A DNA stretch of 64,000 nucleotides from Stictocephala bisonia (GCA_035578905.1 JAQJVL010000003.1:7792113-7856112), one strand, 5' to 3'; positions 1 through 14,689 are shown, numbered from the stretch's first letter. The notes: generated from the sequence alone by a model not told the origin. Program-made: numbers and translations.

Positions 1-30
1 CATGTATGGGTGGGCGTATGGGTCAACTAA
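1..30. repeat. Single relic unit of the GTGTATGGGTGGG minisatellite family
   Basis: The first bases read catgtatgggtgggcgtatgggtcaa, the TATGGGTGGG...GGGTCAA core of the arrays at 475-965 and 45038-45670. Only one unit is visible; the array may continue left of the window. Confidence 0.5.
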
Positions 31-474
31 TTCGAAAATGTTCAAATTACGTCTTACAGAAAACATTTTTAAGTGTCATCAAAATATTAAATTATTTAAC
101 ATAAAACATTTCCCCAAATAACTGGAATGGGGCCATAAAGAATGATATTAACAAAATTGAAAATGTTTAAAAAATCTATCAACGTCATAAATGTGTGATT
201 TTAAAAGGAACTACCTGAATTAGTATCTTGTAGTATATTATAGAAGTGCTGAAAGACAACATTACCTGAATAAGGCAAGAACGGCAAGACATCAGGCAAC
301 TTGTTTAAAAGAACATTTATCAATAAAGTGTTTTGCTAACATATTTTACCATTAACATCCTCATTATTTTAAATACATATATATAATTTACATTGTTTGG
401 AAAGATATTGTTTTCTGTTCGGACAATTTAAATAGATCTGTTTAGCCTGTTAGTAAATACAGGGTAAAGCTGCC
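31..474. other. AT-rich DNA, nothing recognised
   Basis: No open frame, repeat or motif that I can support. Confidence 0.5.
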
Positions 475-965
475 ACTGTGTGTGTATGTATGGGCGGGGT
501 GGGCCAATACAGCTGTACGTGTATGAGTAGGCGGGTGGGTCAATACAATTGTTCGTGTATGAGTAGGCGGGTGGGTCAGTACAACTGTACGTGTATGTGT
601 GGGTGGCTGGGTCAATAAAACTGTACGTGTATAAGTGGGCGGGTGGGTAAATACAACTGTACGTGTATGTGTGGGCAGGTGGGTCAATACAACTGTACGT
701 GTACGTGTGGGTGGGTGGATCAATACAACTGTACGTGTATGTGTAGGCGGGTGACTGAATAACACTATACGTGTATGAGTAGGCAGGTGAGTTAATACAA
801 CTGTACGTGTATGTGTGGGTGGGTGGGTTAATACCACTGTACATGTATGTGTGGGGGTGGGTGGGTCAATACCACTGTTCGTGTATGTGTTGGTGGGTGG
901 GCCAATACCGCTGTATGTGTATGTGTGGGTGGGTGAGTCAATACCACCGTATATGTATGGGTACG
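475..965. repeat. Minisatellite array, 36-bp unit, about 13 copies
   Basis: Units recur every 36 bp (for example 541, 577, 613) and carry a CTGTACGTGTATG core followed by a G-rich GGGTGGGTGGGTCAATAC part. Copies differ at scattered positions. Because 36 is a multiple of three, minus-strand reading frames stay open as repeats of Thr/Tyr/Pro-rich peptides; I take these as non-coding. It belongs to the same family as the arrays at 14925-15245, 43295-43365 and 45038-45670. Confidence 0.9.
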
Positions 966-1078
966 AATCTCCTATTAAACAACTAAGCTGAAGGTCGTAC
1001 ATCATTCATTGAATAAAGTTCTTCCATTTCTACAAACAAAACACATATCCAAAAAGTATTATTTCTTTTTTTATAAAA

Positions 1079-1413
1079 AGTACAAGTATACATTACACAA
1101 CACATATTTATTACAATATAAACACAGAATGCACAAATATATTATAATACATGTACAAAATTCCCAAGTATTATGTTGATCGATTTCGATGAACCACGCT
1201 CACCTTCCTCAGACCAGAAGGATTTGCAAAAGAATGGAAAATGGTGTTCCATAACTTAATTTATAGGCCTAAGATCACGTGACCCTCTATAATATTTGTG
1301 CATTTTGTACTTGTATTGTAATATAGTTGTGCTTTTGTGTTTATATTGTAATAAATTTGAGTTGTATAACGTTTACTTGTACTGTATATGTACCAACACG
1401 TATTATGCTAATT
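1079..1413. mobile_element. Small palindromic repeat element (MITE-like)
   Basis: Bases 1081-1160 are the imperfect reverse complement of 1301-1382; both arms contain TTTATTACAATATAAACACA or its complement. The spacer (1161-1300) holds ATCGATTTCG and CCTCAGACC motifs. A second partial copy in the other orientation is at 40105-40253 and matches the left arm, the spacer and the extension to 1413. I see no transposase and no clear target duplication, so the class is unknown. Confidence 0.6.
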
Positions 1414-4383
1414 AAAAAACTATTTTAAATAAACCATACAGTAAGTATATGTTGGTTAAAAACTGCTTCCCTGGCTTCTTACATATGTTACTACACAATA
1501 TTCTTACCTTTCACTAAAATGTATTCCGAAGGTTCCAACTGTAAAGATCTATATAAAATATTGATGTTGTTTATAATATAAATAACGTGCTGTTCAAACT
1601 TACAATTACATATGTAAATAACTGTATGTATATAATCAAAAGATACATACGATCCATTCGAATGAAAATACATTTGTGAGTGTTTGGCTTTAATATCCAG
1701 AGAGTAAACTAAATATTACATAAAATTCAATAATAAATTCCATCTAATTTCTGTGCGTAAAGTGAGATTGAAGCGGAAATGTCAGCTCGATCTAATCCAT
1801 TAGCAGACTATTTAGGGGTTTGTCCAAACAAATAAGGTGTATATACCCTGGAGGAAGCCAATATAGCACTAGCGCTACCCTAATCCATTACCAAATATTG
1901 GTGTCAGCTGTTTATACAAATGTCCCAATAGGAACCCTGTGTTGTCTCTACAGATAACAAACATCTATATTGGCTTCTATGATCGATCAAATAGTTTTTA
2001 TGATCTTTTAAAATTACTTATTTACTACATCGACGGTAATAAACGCTTGTTTTAAGTTGAAAACATGTTCAATACAGTTTTACTGCCTCAGTTAATAACT
2101 AATTTAAGGCCTCTCTTTTATAATATAAATTAATATTAACAATGAAGAGGAATGCAAGACATATGCTATGTAACATGAAAAATTCAAGTTTATGTAATTT
2201 TCGCCTTTTTATTTTGTCAGACGTCCTATTTTGAAGAAAATACAGCCGCCTAGTTTTCATTTTTACTATAACAGGTTTGAACAGCCTCGCTGCAATATTG
2301 GCGGTGTTAAAATTTATCATAAATGCTCTGTGTATATTAAAGAAAATATTTTTGTAACGTAAGGCTATTTAATAAACAACATAATATTTGAAATAAATGT
2401 AGACATAAATATCACAGAATACTTTTTGGTGAGATTTTGGACAATCGTTTATTTACCTAATGTATTAAAGTATTTTTTACTGATATCTCTAACTGGTATA
2501 CGATATATTTATTATTTATTTAAAAGCTATAATCGAAGAAAGCTACTTAAAAATGATAAAACAACGAGTAAAGAATGTTCTCATACAGAATATTATCCAC
2601 TTGTTCTGTATGAGAATACAAGGCTAATTTAACTATAAAAGAGTGAGAGATACTACACAATTTTAAATATTTATACTTTTCATTTTACTTGTTTTATGGA
2701 GAATATAAATTATGTTAATAATATTTTTCATTATTTTTCATATATTTTATTATATTTCATTATTTCAATCTCCTTCGCGTATCTTTAATCATTATTTAAT
2801 CTCTGTTTTAGCGTATCTTTTAATAAATAATACGTTTTTGCACTTGTAATTTCTTTTAATGCAATGGATGATATCGTTTATCGAAAACTGAACATGATAA
2901 ATCATGTTGTATAAAATGGAAAGTTAGTATATGTACCTATACCTACATTATTAATAGATATACCACATCATACGGCAGGCCCTCCCACCCACCATACAAT
3001 CTAATGTTACTACAAAAAGCATAAATCGTGTTGTAAACAAATTATTAGTCTCCACAAATAACACTGGGACTGCTTGTTACTATCTCGATCCCAACTTTAA
3101 GTTGCTCAAGATTTTTGTTGAAAGAATTTATAAAATAAGATGACGGGGAGTTAATTGTACAAAGAATCAGAATGGAACTGCAACTTAAACATGTCTTTCA
3201 AAGCAATATTCACTACTATACCACCACTCACAAATCATAGATCTTATTTTGTTTAGTCGTTTATTTATTATTTGTTTTTGATCGTCCAAATATATACTTT
3301 AGCTTTACTCTAATAATATCTCATTTACTGAACAAATATTTTTTAATTTCAGATTTCAATTAAAAACATGTTCGTTTAATACAACCTCAACTGCAATACG
3401 GGACGGGCTAAATCATACATAAACACATTAAGCCGCGAAACAAATAGGACCATTTGTCTTTCTTACCTTGCAGGGAATACTCTCACCGTAGATTGTGGTA
3501 ACCACATTCCTAGCTGATTATTTACGATATATTCTAGAACATACAAAAAGTTTTTCACAAATGTAAGCGTTCCATATTGTCATTTTTTATTTATGAAAAG
3601 AATAAAAAGATAATTTTAACTGTGTAAAGGATGAAAATGTTAGATTGAAAACGAAAAACCAGATGTTTTTTATCTATGTTTCACGCTTAAACATTGTGAA
3701 CTGCCATTTTATATCTTGAAGTATCTTCGTTTGTCTGTACATACCTGGGATATATTTAGATTATTATTCAGCTATGTCACGCTAACACAGCGTTTTTCGT
3801 ATTTAAAACCGAACGTCGAAAGATTACATGACTGTGAATGACCTTTGTCTACACACGCAACTAAGAAACCCTGACCTTTAGGTGGAATCCAAACCACGTA
3901 GTACTGGTCTAATTTTCTAATGGTCTAATTGGCCAACCTGACTCAGTTATCTTTCCTAAACAACATCAACTCAGAATTTTCTTGTAGTGTTCCAGTCTAT
4001 GTTAGCAGTCATTGAGTAGTTAGCTTTTTGGGAGTGACATGATATTTTGACTTTCTAATTCCTTTAGAATCCAGTTGAACAGACTTACACCTGTGCCTAT
4101 CATATATACAAAATCAACTAAATTGAGATATGACATTGTATCTCCAGAGTTGAATTCTCAAATCAACTGTATTTACCAATATATATTTAAACTTTACTTG
4201 TGGGCCATAAATGCAGATTTATTGGTAGCCTACAACGATGACAAAACTCTGTTTCATTGACTTATATGATTTTGAAAAAATGGACCTTTTTGCAACGTTA
4301 GTTGTACTTATTCCAAGCTATCATTAAGATGGTTCGTAAATGAACGGCCTACAGCCAAATCTAAAATACAAGTGAATCATACA
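1414..4383. other. AT-rich spacer without recognised genes
   Basis: Small reading frames here (60-75 codons, e.g. 2099-2320 and 2426-2632) have AT-driven composition and no recognisable motif. The only structure I note is the inverted repeat at 1854-1977. Confidence 0.5.
1854..1977. repeat. 124-bp segment bounded by a perfect 13-bp inverted repeat
   Basis: GAAGCCAATATAG at 1854-1866 is exactly inverted at 1965-1977. The size and terminal inverted repeats would fit a tiny MITE, but no target-site duplication is apparent, so this is tentative. Confidence 0.35.
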
Positions 4384-7300
4384 CGAACGGAAGTGATGAC
4401 CCCCTACACACCCATACACGTACGGTGGTGATGACCCCCTACACACGCACGGTGGTGATGACCCCCTACACACGTACGGTGGTGATGACCCCCTACACAC
4501 GTACGGTGGTGATGACCCCCTACACACGTACGGTGGTGATGACCCCCTACACACGTACGGTGGTGATGACCCCCTACACACGCATACACGTACAGTGGTG
4601 ATGACCCCCTACACACGTACGGTGGTGATTCCCCCCTACACGCGCACGGTGGTGATGACCCCCTACGCACCCATACACGTACAGTGGTGATGACCCCCTA
4701 CACACACACGGTGGTGATGACCCCCTACACACGTACGGTGGTGATGACCCCCTACACACCCATACACGTACGGTGGTGATGACCCCCTACACACGCATAC
4801 ACGTACAGTGGTGATGACCCCCTACACACGCACGGTGGTGATGACCCCCTACACACGCACGGTGGTGATGACCCCCTACACACCCATACTAGTACAGTGG
4901 TGATGACCCCCTACACACGCACGGTGGTGATGACCCCCTACACACGTACGATGGTGATGACCCCCTACACACCCATACACGTACAGTGGTGATGACCCCC
5001 TACACACGCACGGTGGTGATGACCCCCTACACACGTATGGTGGTGATGACCCCCTACACACGCACGGTGGTGATGACCCCCTACACACGTAAGGTGGTGA
5101 TGACCCCCTACACACGCACGGTGGTGATGACCCCCTACACGCGCACGGTGGTGATGACCCCCTACACACCCATACACGTAGAGTGGTGATGACCCCCTAC
5201 ACACGCACGGTGGTGATGACCCCCTACACACGCATGGTGGTGATGACCTACTACACACCCATACACGTACAGTGGTGATGACCCCCTACACACCCATACA
5301 CATATGGTGGTGATGACCCCCTCCACACGCACGGTGGTGATGACCTACTACACACCCATACACGTACGGTGGTGATGACCCCCTACACACCCATACACGT
5401 ACGGTGGTGATGACCCCCTACACACGCACGGTGGTGATGACCCCCTACACACCCATACACGTACGGTGGTGATGACCCCCTACACACGCACGGTGGTGAT
5501 GACCTACTACACACCCATACACGTACAGTGATGATGACCCCCTACACACCCATACACGTACGGTGGTGATGACACCCTATACACCCATGCACAAACGGTG
5601 GTGATGACCCCCCTACACACACACGGTGGTGATGACCTACTACACACCCATACACGTACAGTGGTGATGACCCCCTACACACCCATACACGTACGGTGGT
5701 GATAACCCCCTACACACCCATACACATATGGTGGTGATGACCCCCTACACACCCATACACGTACGGTGGTGATGACCCCCTACACACCCATACACATATG
5801 GTGGTGATGACCCCCTACACACCCATACACGTAAGGTGGTGATGAACCCCTACAAACCCATACACGTACGGTGGTGATGACCCCCTACAGACGCATGGTA
5901 GTGATGACGTACTACACACCCATACACGTATGGTGGTGATGACCCCCTACACACGTATGGTGGTGATGACCTACTGCACTCCCATACACCTACGGTGGTG
6001 ATGACCCCCCACACACCCATGCACGCACGGTGGTAATGACTCCCTACACACGCACGGTGGTGATGACCTACTACACACCCATACACGTACAGTGGTGATG
6101 ACCCCCTACACACCCATACACGTACGGTGGTGATGACCCCCTACACACCCATGCACGAACGGTGGTGAAGACCCCCTACACACGCACGGTGGTGATGACC
6201 TAGTACACACCCATACACGTACAGTGGTGATGACCCCCTACACACCCATACACGTACGGTGGTGTTGACCCCCTACACTACCATGCACGTACGATGGTGA
6301 TGACCTCATACACACCCATACACATATGGTGGTGATGACCCCCTACACACCCATGCATGTACGGTGATAATGACCTCCTACACACCCATACACATATGGC
6401 GGTGATGACCCCCTACACACCCATGCACGTACGGTGGTGATGCCCCCTTACACACGCACGGTGGTGATGACCTACTACACACCCATACACATATGGTGGT
6501 GATGACCCCCTACACACCCATGCACGTACGGTGTTGATGACCCCCTACACACCCATACACGTACGGTGGTGATGACCCCCTACACACCCATACACATATG
6601 GTGGTGATGACCCCCTACACACCCATACACGTACGGTGGTGATGACCCCCTACACACGCACGGTGGTGATGACCTACTACACACCTATACACGTACGGTG
6701 GTGATGACCCCCTACACACCCATACACGTACGGTGGTGATGACCCCCTACACACGCACGGTGGTGATGACCCCCTACACAAGCACGGTGGTGATGACCTA
6801 CTACACACCCATACACGTATGGTGGTGATGACCCACTACACACGTACGGTGGTGATGACCTACTACACTCCCATACACGTACGGTGGTGATGACCCCCCA
6901 CACAACCATGCACGTACGGTGGTGATGACCCTCTACACACCCATGCACGTACGGTGGTGATGACCCCCTACACACCCATGCACGTACGGTGGTGATGACC
7001 CTCTACACACCCATGCACGTACGGTGGTGATGACCTACTACACACCCATACACGTACGGTGGTGATGACCCCCTACACACCCATACACGTACGTGGTTAT
7101 GACCCCCTACACACCCATACAAATATGGTGGTGATCACCCCCTACACACCCATGCATATACGGTGATGATGACCTCCTACACACCCATACACATATGGTG
7201 GTGATGACCCCCTACACACCCATGCACGTACGGTGGTGATGACCCCTTACACACGCACGGTGGTGATGACCTACTACACACCCATACACATATGGTGGTG

Positions 7301-9560
7301 ATGACCCCCTACACACCCATACACATATGGTGGTGATGACCTACTACACACCCATACACGTACAGTGGTGATGGCCTCCTACACACCCATACACGTACGG
7401 TGGTGATGACCCCCTACACACGCACGGTGGTGATGACTCCCTACACACCCATACACGTACGGTGGTGATGACCCCCTACACACGCACGGTGGTGATGACC
7501 TACTACACACCCATACACGTACAGTGGTGATGACCCCCTACACACCCATACACGTACGGTGGTGATGACCCCCTACACACCCATGCACGAACGGTGGTGA
7601 AGACCCCCTACACACGCACGGTGGTGATGACCTAGTACACACCCATACACGTACAGTGGTGATGACCCCCTACACACCCATACACGTACGGTGGTGTTGA
7701 CCCCCTACACTACCATGCACGTACGATGGTGATGACCTCATACACACCCATACACATATGGTGGTGATGACCCCCTACACACCCATGCATGTACGGTGAT
7801 GATGACCTCCTACACACCCATACACATATGGCGGTGATGACCCCCTACACACCCATGCACGTACGGTGGTGATGCCCCCTTACACACGCACGGTGGTGAT
7901 GACCTACTACACACCCATACACATATGGTGGTGATGACCCCCTACACACCCATGCACGTACGGTGGTGATGACCCCCTACACACGCACGGTGGTGATGAC
8001 CTACTACACACCCATACACGTACGGTGGTGATGACCCCCTACACACCCATACACGTACGGTGGTGATGACCCCCTACACACGTACGGTGGTGATGACCCC
8101 CTACACACCCATACACGTACGGTGGTGATGACCCCCTACACACCCATGCACGTACGGTGGTGATGACCCCCTACACACGCACGGTGGTGGGGACTTACTA
8201 CACACCCATACACATATGGTGGTGATGACCCCCTACACACCCATACACGTACGGTGGTGATGACCCCCTACACACGCACGGTGGTGATGACCTACTACAC
8301 ACCCATACACGTACGATGGTGATGACCCCCTACACACCCATACACGTACGGTGGTGATGACCCCCTACACACCCATGCACGTACGGTGGTGATGACCCCC
8401 TACACTACCATGCACGTACGATGGTAATGACCTCCTACACACCCATACACATATGGTGGTGATGACCCCCTACACACCCATGCATGTACGGTGATGATGA
8501 CCTCCTACACACCCATACACATATGGTGGTGATGACCCCCTACACACCCATGCACGTACGGTGGTGATGACCCCTTACACACGCACGGTGGTGATGACCT
8601 ACTACACACCCATACACATATGGTGGTGATGACCCCCTACACACCCATACACATATGGTGGTGAAGACCCCCTACACACCCATGCATGTACGGTGATGAT
8701 GGCCTCCTACACACCTATACACATATGGTGGTGATGACCCCCTACACACCCATGCACGTACGGTGGTGATGACCCCTTACACACGCACGGTGGTGATGAC
8801 CCCCTATACACCCATACACGTACGGTGGTGATGACCGCCTACACACGTACGGTGGTGATGACCCCCTACACACCCATACACGTACGGTGGTGATGACCCC
8901 CTACACACCCATGCACGTACGGTGGTGATGACCCCCTACACACGCACGGTGGTGAGGACTTACTACACACCCATACACATATGGTGGTGATGACCCCCTA
9001 CACACCCATACACGTACGGTGGTGATGACCCCCTACACACGCACGGTGGTGATGACCTACTACACACCCATACACGTACGATGGTGATGACCCCCTACAC
9101 ACCCATACACGTACGGTGGTGATGACCCCCTACACACCCATGCACGTAAGGTGGTGATGACCCCCTACACACCCATGCACGTACGATGGTGAAGACCTCC
9201 TACACACCCATACACATATGGTGGTGATGACCCCTACACACCCATGCATGTACGGTGGTGATGACTTCCTACACACCCATACACATATGGTGGTGATGAC
9301 CACCTACACACCCATGCACGTACGGTGGTGATAACCCCTTACACACACACGTTGGTGATGACCTACTACACACCCATACAAATATGGTGGTGATGACCCC
9401 CTACACACCCATGCACGTACGGTGGCGATGACACCCTACACACCCATACACATATGGTAGTGATGATATGCATGTACGGTGGTGATAACCCTCCCATCCA
9501 CCCATTCACGTACTGAGATGATGAACTCTCCCACCCCTCAATATACGTACAATTGTGATG
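4384..9560. repeat. Large minisatellite array, interleaved 27-bp and 35-bp units (about 150 copies)
   Basis: Every unit carries GGTGGTGATGACCCCCTACA. The short form (27 bp, e.g. 4451 to 4478) goes straight into CACGTAC; the long form (35 bp, e.g. 4737 to 4772) adds 8 bp giving CACCCATACACGTAC. The ACCCATACACGTAC part is the reverse complement of the GTACGTGTATGGGT core of the 36-bp family, so the array is a derived, oppositely oriented branch. Left end (4384-4900) is rich in short units, the rest mostly long units. Variants such as CACATATGG, GACCTACTACAC and CATGCACG recur in ordered blocks, showing higher-order duplication. Units decay at the right edge (9460-9560). Reading frames of up to 97 codons are by-products of the 27-bp period. 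Confidence 0.95.
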
Positions 9561-9987
9561 GCCCTCTTACCCCCAATACACAAATAATCATTGAGTGGAC
9601 GGCATGTCAGCATTATTATGACTGAGCATAGAACCTATTACCTACCATCTCATCAACACTTATTCCCCTAATAGCCTGGTTGTAGCACTGCGCCACCAGT
9701 TCTGACATTTAATGAAAGTTATTAAATGCATTAAAATTACTTCTCAAGTCAATTACATCTTCACGCTTGACTAAGGAAAATTACCTGTTTTCTACTGTAA
9801 AACAAAAATTAATTTGTTTTTAAACTAAGCAATACTTAAGCGACTAAGCAATTTATGTTGTTAAACTAGTTAATTAATACTTTCAAAACCATTAACTTCG
9901 CAATTAATTATGTAGGGAAATCAATCAACACTTCTATTATAAAAACTTGATCCTTGGTAAACCTTATTAATAAATGACTATAATATA
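9561..9987. other. AT-rich DNA, nothing recognised
   Basis: Simple AT-rich sequence between the minisatellite and the next element; no supported feature. Confidence 0.5.
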
Positions 9988-10758
9988 CGAGGTGTTTCAT
10001 TAAGTTCTCCTCCCACTTCCATAACACAGTCTACTAGTAAAGATAATGACAAAATGTCATGTAAACATAGTTCCAAATACGCTTCGAGAGTGAGCTACAG
10101 CTAGTGAAAAATGTAAGAGTGAGATAAAGCCGTCTGTTACGAATTACATTACAGTGCATTAAGTGAACAGTACTGAAAAGACATTATGGTATCATTTTTA
10201 AATATCTATTATGAAAAATGCGTAGATTTGGCCTAAATATTTTTTTAATTATTACGATATAGATTTAAATTTAATTTAAGTCCTCATTTCAGTTTCATTT
10301 TTATCTATCTTATTTCAATTACTCGTAAAAATGTATCTACAATATATTTTTGAATATGTTATGTTTTTGCTACACATTCAACAAAATCAAACGTAAAAAA
10401 TGCACTTTTATACCTAACCTTTCAATTGTATCCTAATTTACCAAACCACTAAACAAGTAACAGTTCTGAAAGCAATGTGCTTTCGGTTTGTTTTAGCCTG
10501 GCTAAAATGCTATAAAGCATTTTTTTATGAAAAATAAAATTTTGTTGAATATAAATTCAACAAACATATTTTCATATGTTTAGTATAGTTATTTTTATTT
10601 ATTTTTTTACATTCTTGGCCAAGAAAGATAAAATATTTTGCTAGCTATTACCCACCAACAAAACGTTTTTGCACAAATGTTTATACTACATTTTTTTCAT
10701 TATTTTTACTAGTAGAACGTGGTATGGAAGTGAGGGAAAAACTTCATGAATCACCCTG
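9988..10758. mobile_element. Fold-back (MITE-like) element, about 0.77 kb
   Basis: The left end reads CGAGGTGTTTCATTAAG and continues through CTCCCACTTCCATA and CTACTAGTAAA; the right end (about 10660-10758) carries the reverse complement of all three blocks in the same order, ending CACCCTG. A TA precedes the left end (9986-9987); the right flank no longer shows it. The interior is AT-rich with no transposase. TA flanks and CAGGGTG-type ends are typical of Tc1/mariner-type MITEs; that assignment is inference. Confidence 0.7.
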
Positions 10759-10854
10759 GGCAGTTGACGCAAGGATCTACAAGGACCACGCAATTAGACA
10801 AGGACTTGTGGTTGGGCACTTAGAAAGTGACCTACTGGTACTGAAAGTACCTGT

Positions 10855-10960
10855 GTGAGAGAGATGGGCATAGAGGTGGAAGTGAGATAGATAACTACTA
10901 TTTCCTCATTATGTTATTCAATTTAATGATGGAAACTTAAAATTCTGTATTCTGCGGACA
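10855..10960 (+). repeat. Dispersed repeat, copy 1 of 3
   Basis: Shares GGTGGAAGTGAGATAGA followed by AACTAC and a downstream ATTTAATGATGG-like block with 27050-27220 (same strand) and 36460-36625 (opposite strand). The family is not recognised. Confidence 0.55.
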
Positions 10961-11446
10961 GACTAGTGTTCCAGCGTTCCTTACCAAGATTCGCTACTGA
11001 ATTCGTAACTTCCCCATCGTCTAATGATACTGGGTCAATCACGTTTGACTTGAGTAGCAAATTTTCTAACCACGATCCCAGGGTCTAACCCTTGACCTCA
11101 AGCTCTAAAGACGAATATCACTATAAACTAATATATGATTATTTTAATAACAAAAACCGATTTATTCACATAACTTAAATAATAACAGTTTTTTTAAATA
11201 TACCCCAGCATATATTTTTTAATCTTCAATAGTTACTTACCAACACTAAACTATATCTTTATCTCATAAACACAAAATATATATTATTAATGCAATATTA
11301 TATCATTTATCATGTACAGTTTTCGATTCGATCCTTAGAATATTGCATTCTAGGGAATTAAAGTGTAAATGTGTCTTATTTAAAATTAAAAAAAGCTAAC
11401 GCAGGTTACTCATGTGTTAAAGCCAACTAAGCAAAATAATTGTGTT

Positions 11447-11448
<2 letters not shown>

Positions 11449-11498
<50 letters not shown>
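11449..11498. repeat. (TA)25 microsatellite
   Basis: Uninterrupted TA dinucleotides over 50 bp. Confidence 0.97.
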
Positions 11499-11501
<3 letters not shown>

Positions 11502-13263
11502 TTTTTAAAGATGATTCGTTAGCTATTTGCTATATTGAATATAAATAACGTAATATAAATGGGTGTCCTTTAAGTAACAAGTTCTTTAATAATAGTTTTC
11601 AATATAATTCATAAATAAATAATTAAACAGATATAGTTCAAAATGGACTACCTACTAAATATATATAAAGCATTTATCGATAAACCTTCAGAACCTTACT
11701 GTTACCGAAAATGTTATGGATTGGAGTTTTAAAATGTTAGTTCGAAAATTCAGAAAATGTAGCAGAGTTAATTAGTTACTTTGAGTTGTTGACAAACAAT
11801 TGCTTCAAAGCGTTTAATTAAAATAATTAGCTAGTTATATACAATCTTTAAAGGAGCATTATATGTAAAAACATAAAACTAAATGTATTACAAAATTAAA
11901 TAAAATTTAAATATCATATTAGAATGTACTCATCAAGTTATTGACTATATTTTTTTATTGGTATTTAGACTAGGAACGACTATTTAGACACTTACGAAGT
12001 AAAATTGTTTGTACTTTAAAAATAATTTGATTCTAATTAACCACATGGTCAATTTTATGTTTGTCTCCATGAGGATAAAACAAGATTAAAGTTCGGAAAT
12101 TATTTTAAGAAAACATTTTTAGCCGAAGACATAGGTCGAAGGACAAGCTCAAAACATCTCTAACGACTATTTAATTGCCAATTAAGGTGCACTTAGGAAC
12201 AGGTCTAGAGTACTTATCTGTTCTCTTGTCTTGGCGTTGAAACACATTTAACGGGGAGTGTAACGATTTCTTATTTTGTGTAACAGGATGGTAATACAAC
12301 TTAAAGAAGCCTTATAAGATCTACACATATGTTGTTGTTTGTCAATCTCTCTAGCCATTAGAAAATTAAAATACCGATTTTAAATAATGTAAGGAGATGC
12401 TAAAATTAATTATTTACTCTTTCAAATTTTTGGCTGTATTTTCAAATGTCAATATTATATTAATTTACTTTACAATGTATAATGAGTCTAAATGTTTAAA
12501 TAAAACTTCTCTTACATTCTATTTAAGTTATGAATAGTTTTAGTTTGTTTTATATCATTTATACAATTGTTTTTATTTATTTTGCTTCTGTTAGTAATAT
12601 TCTTTAAATAGTTTGTTTGTTATTAATATTTATTTATTTGATATTTTTTTACTATCAATATTTTTTATTAAAATTAATTTTTGTTAGTGTCTTTGGATAA
12701 ATATATGATTAATATGATTTATAATCTCTCATTTAGTCATAGACTGCAAAGATACAAAAAAGGTTTTGAACAAATAAATTATATGTCTTTCTTAAATTGT
12801 TTGCATAAAAAAACACAGTGTTGTAAAATTATTCCAGAAAATGCATTCCTTTTATTCATTTGCATAATATTTCCGTATTAAACTGGTATCTTACTAAAAT
12901 TATGTCAGTTCTTATTGAAACAATACAGTAAAATATATGCCGTCATACAGCTTTAGTTGCTGCCAAACAGTTTACCACAAGCTGCAAGCATCAAGCAACT
13001 AGGGAAATGTTTCAGTCTATTTGAGAGCTTGCTGTTCAATCTTAATTCAAATTATAATTTAAATGAGTCGTATTAGAGTGAGTGATCAATGATTGACCAC
13101 ACTCTCCGGTCTGTTATAATTATTGAACTATTAGAAAAACTTGAATTCGAAGCATACATATAATTGAAGGGATATGAAAGAAAAACGCTTATACGCCTTA
13201 TTTCAGAGTTGGGAATATTTGTTATTTTTGTTTATTTAATTATTTTATATATATATTTATATA

Positions 13264-13297
13264 TACTGTAAATATATATATATATATATTTACAGTA
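13264..13297. repeat. Perfect 34-bp palindrome, TACTGTAAATATAT core
   Basis: TACTGTAAA at the left is exactly inverted as TTTACAGTA at the right around a TA-rich centre. It may be the axis of a decayed fold-back element or a chance product of AT richness. Confidence 0.6.
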
Positions 13298-14689
13298 ATT
13301 TAACCTAGGAACGAAATATCTTTAAAAACTAAGCATTACTTGTTCGGCATAACTGCAGATGGTCGCAAATTTATTGGCCAACTAAAAGTTAATACAGTGA
13401 TAAAATAAACAATTAATAAAAAGAAACATGTGATCGAGGCACTTTCTTAAAATTTAATATAAGGATCAGATTGCACATTATAGAACACATTAAAATAAAG
13501 CAATTTGAGGTTATCCCTTATATATACATAAGGGAAATATTTATAACAATTTACAAGTCATGTGGCTTTGATTTGACAATATTTTTGTTACAGATGTTTT
13601 TAAGTAGAACTAAATTAAGGTTTGCTAGCATTTTCTTCAAATTAAAAAAATTAACAAACTAAACCATTAACTTGCTTTTAAATAAAAATACAAGTATTAG
13701 CACATTAATATCTAACAGAATTGGACAAATGTGTCTCCCACAAACACATAGTAGAAAAATATGTATTTTGTTTTTCAACATAATGGCTGGAAACTAAATA
13801 TTATTAAAAACTTCAACATTATTAGAAACAAAATAATAAATTAAGATACTATAATTCTTTGTTAAATTTAAAAATGTAATCATATCGTGTTATTAAAATT
13901 CACTGTGGACGAAATTAAGATACAATACATTATTTATCTATTCCTCACTATTTGAATTTTTATTCTATTAATTTAATTACATTTTTAATGGATATGTAAT
14001 CTTTGGAAGTTTGTTTTTTTAAAAACATTACAAGTAGTAGCTTTGGAATCCTTGAACCTTTGCATGCTTGGAATATATATATATATAATAAACACCGGCT
14101 CTGTAATCTTCTCTGTGTTTCTCTCAAATAAAAGTTGAAAAAGTTGGAAAAGAGAGGCCAAATCCTGATTAACATTAAAATTGTCTCTTTAAAACTCATG
14201 CAATGTTCCACTGTGTCTCATTAAGTCTGAATATTTGTTACTTTGTTGTTGATGAAAAAAATATAAAATATAGAGATTTTATATTTTGACTAACTAATGC
14301 ACACTACCATTAGTACTAAACGAGGATAATTTTCATGCGGTGAACTGTAGAGTTTGCACTAAATTTTTTAAGTAGAGAAAATAAATATCGTCTGTATGAC
14401 AATTTATTGACAAAGAATAGTTTAATTGAATAGTATAATTTGAGGTATAATCAAATTATTCATTTTACTTCATGTTTATTACAATTAGGTTTCTGAAACG
14501 CTCACTCTCTAGAGGCTAACGACGTTCATGCAATATAATCAAATACTTTAGATGCTTCCTTTATTAGTCGGATGGCTAAATGTCGTTACAAGATGGAGAC
14601 ATCGATGGTACATCCATTATTACTTCAAGGTGAATAGTTAATGAAATGTTAGAACATTGCACATGAAGTTATAGTTATAAGTTAAAGAA

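Larger units (their letters stand above)
10759..14689. other. AT-rich spacer
   Basis: No convincing coding sequence. It contains the dispersed repeat copy at 10855-10960, a (TA)n tract at 11449-11498 and the 34-bp palindrome at 13264-13297, listed separately. Confidence 0.5.

Noticed and set aside
428..1005. Two overlapping minus-strand frames of 138 and 187 codons
   Set aside because: Both are read-throughs of the 36-bp minisatellite in different phases.
4324..6975. Open frames of 60-97 codons with CRGSSPPYV or GGHHHRTCV repeats
   Set aside because: They follow the 27-bp unit (nine codons) and break wherever a 35-bp unit occurs; no start context or downstream gene.
4384..9560. CRISPR array appearance of regular repeats
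   Set aside because: Units are directly abutting with no unique spacers, there are no cas genes, and the sequence is eukaryotic; the same holds for 16366-17374 and 46113-46431.
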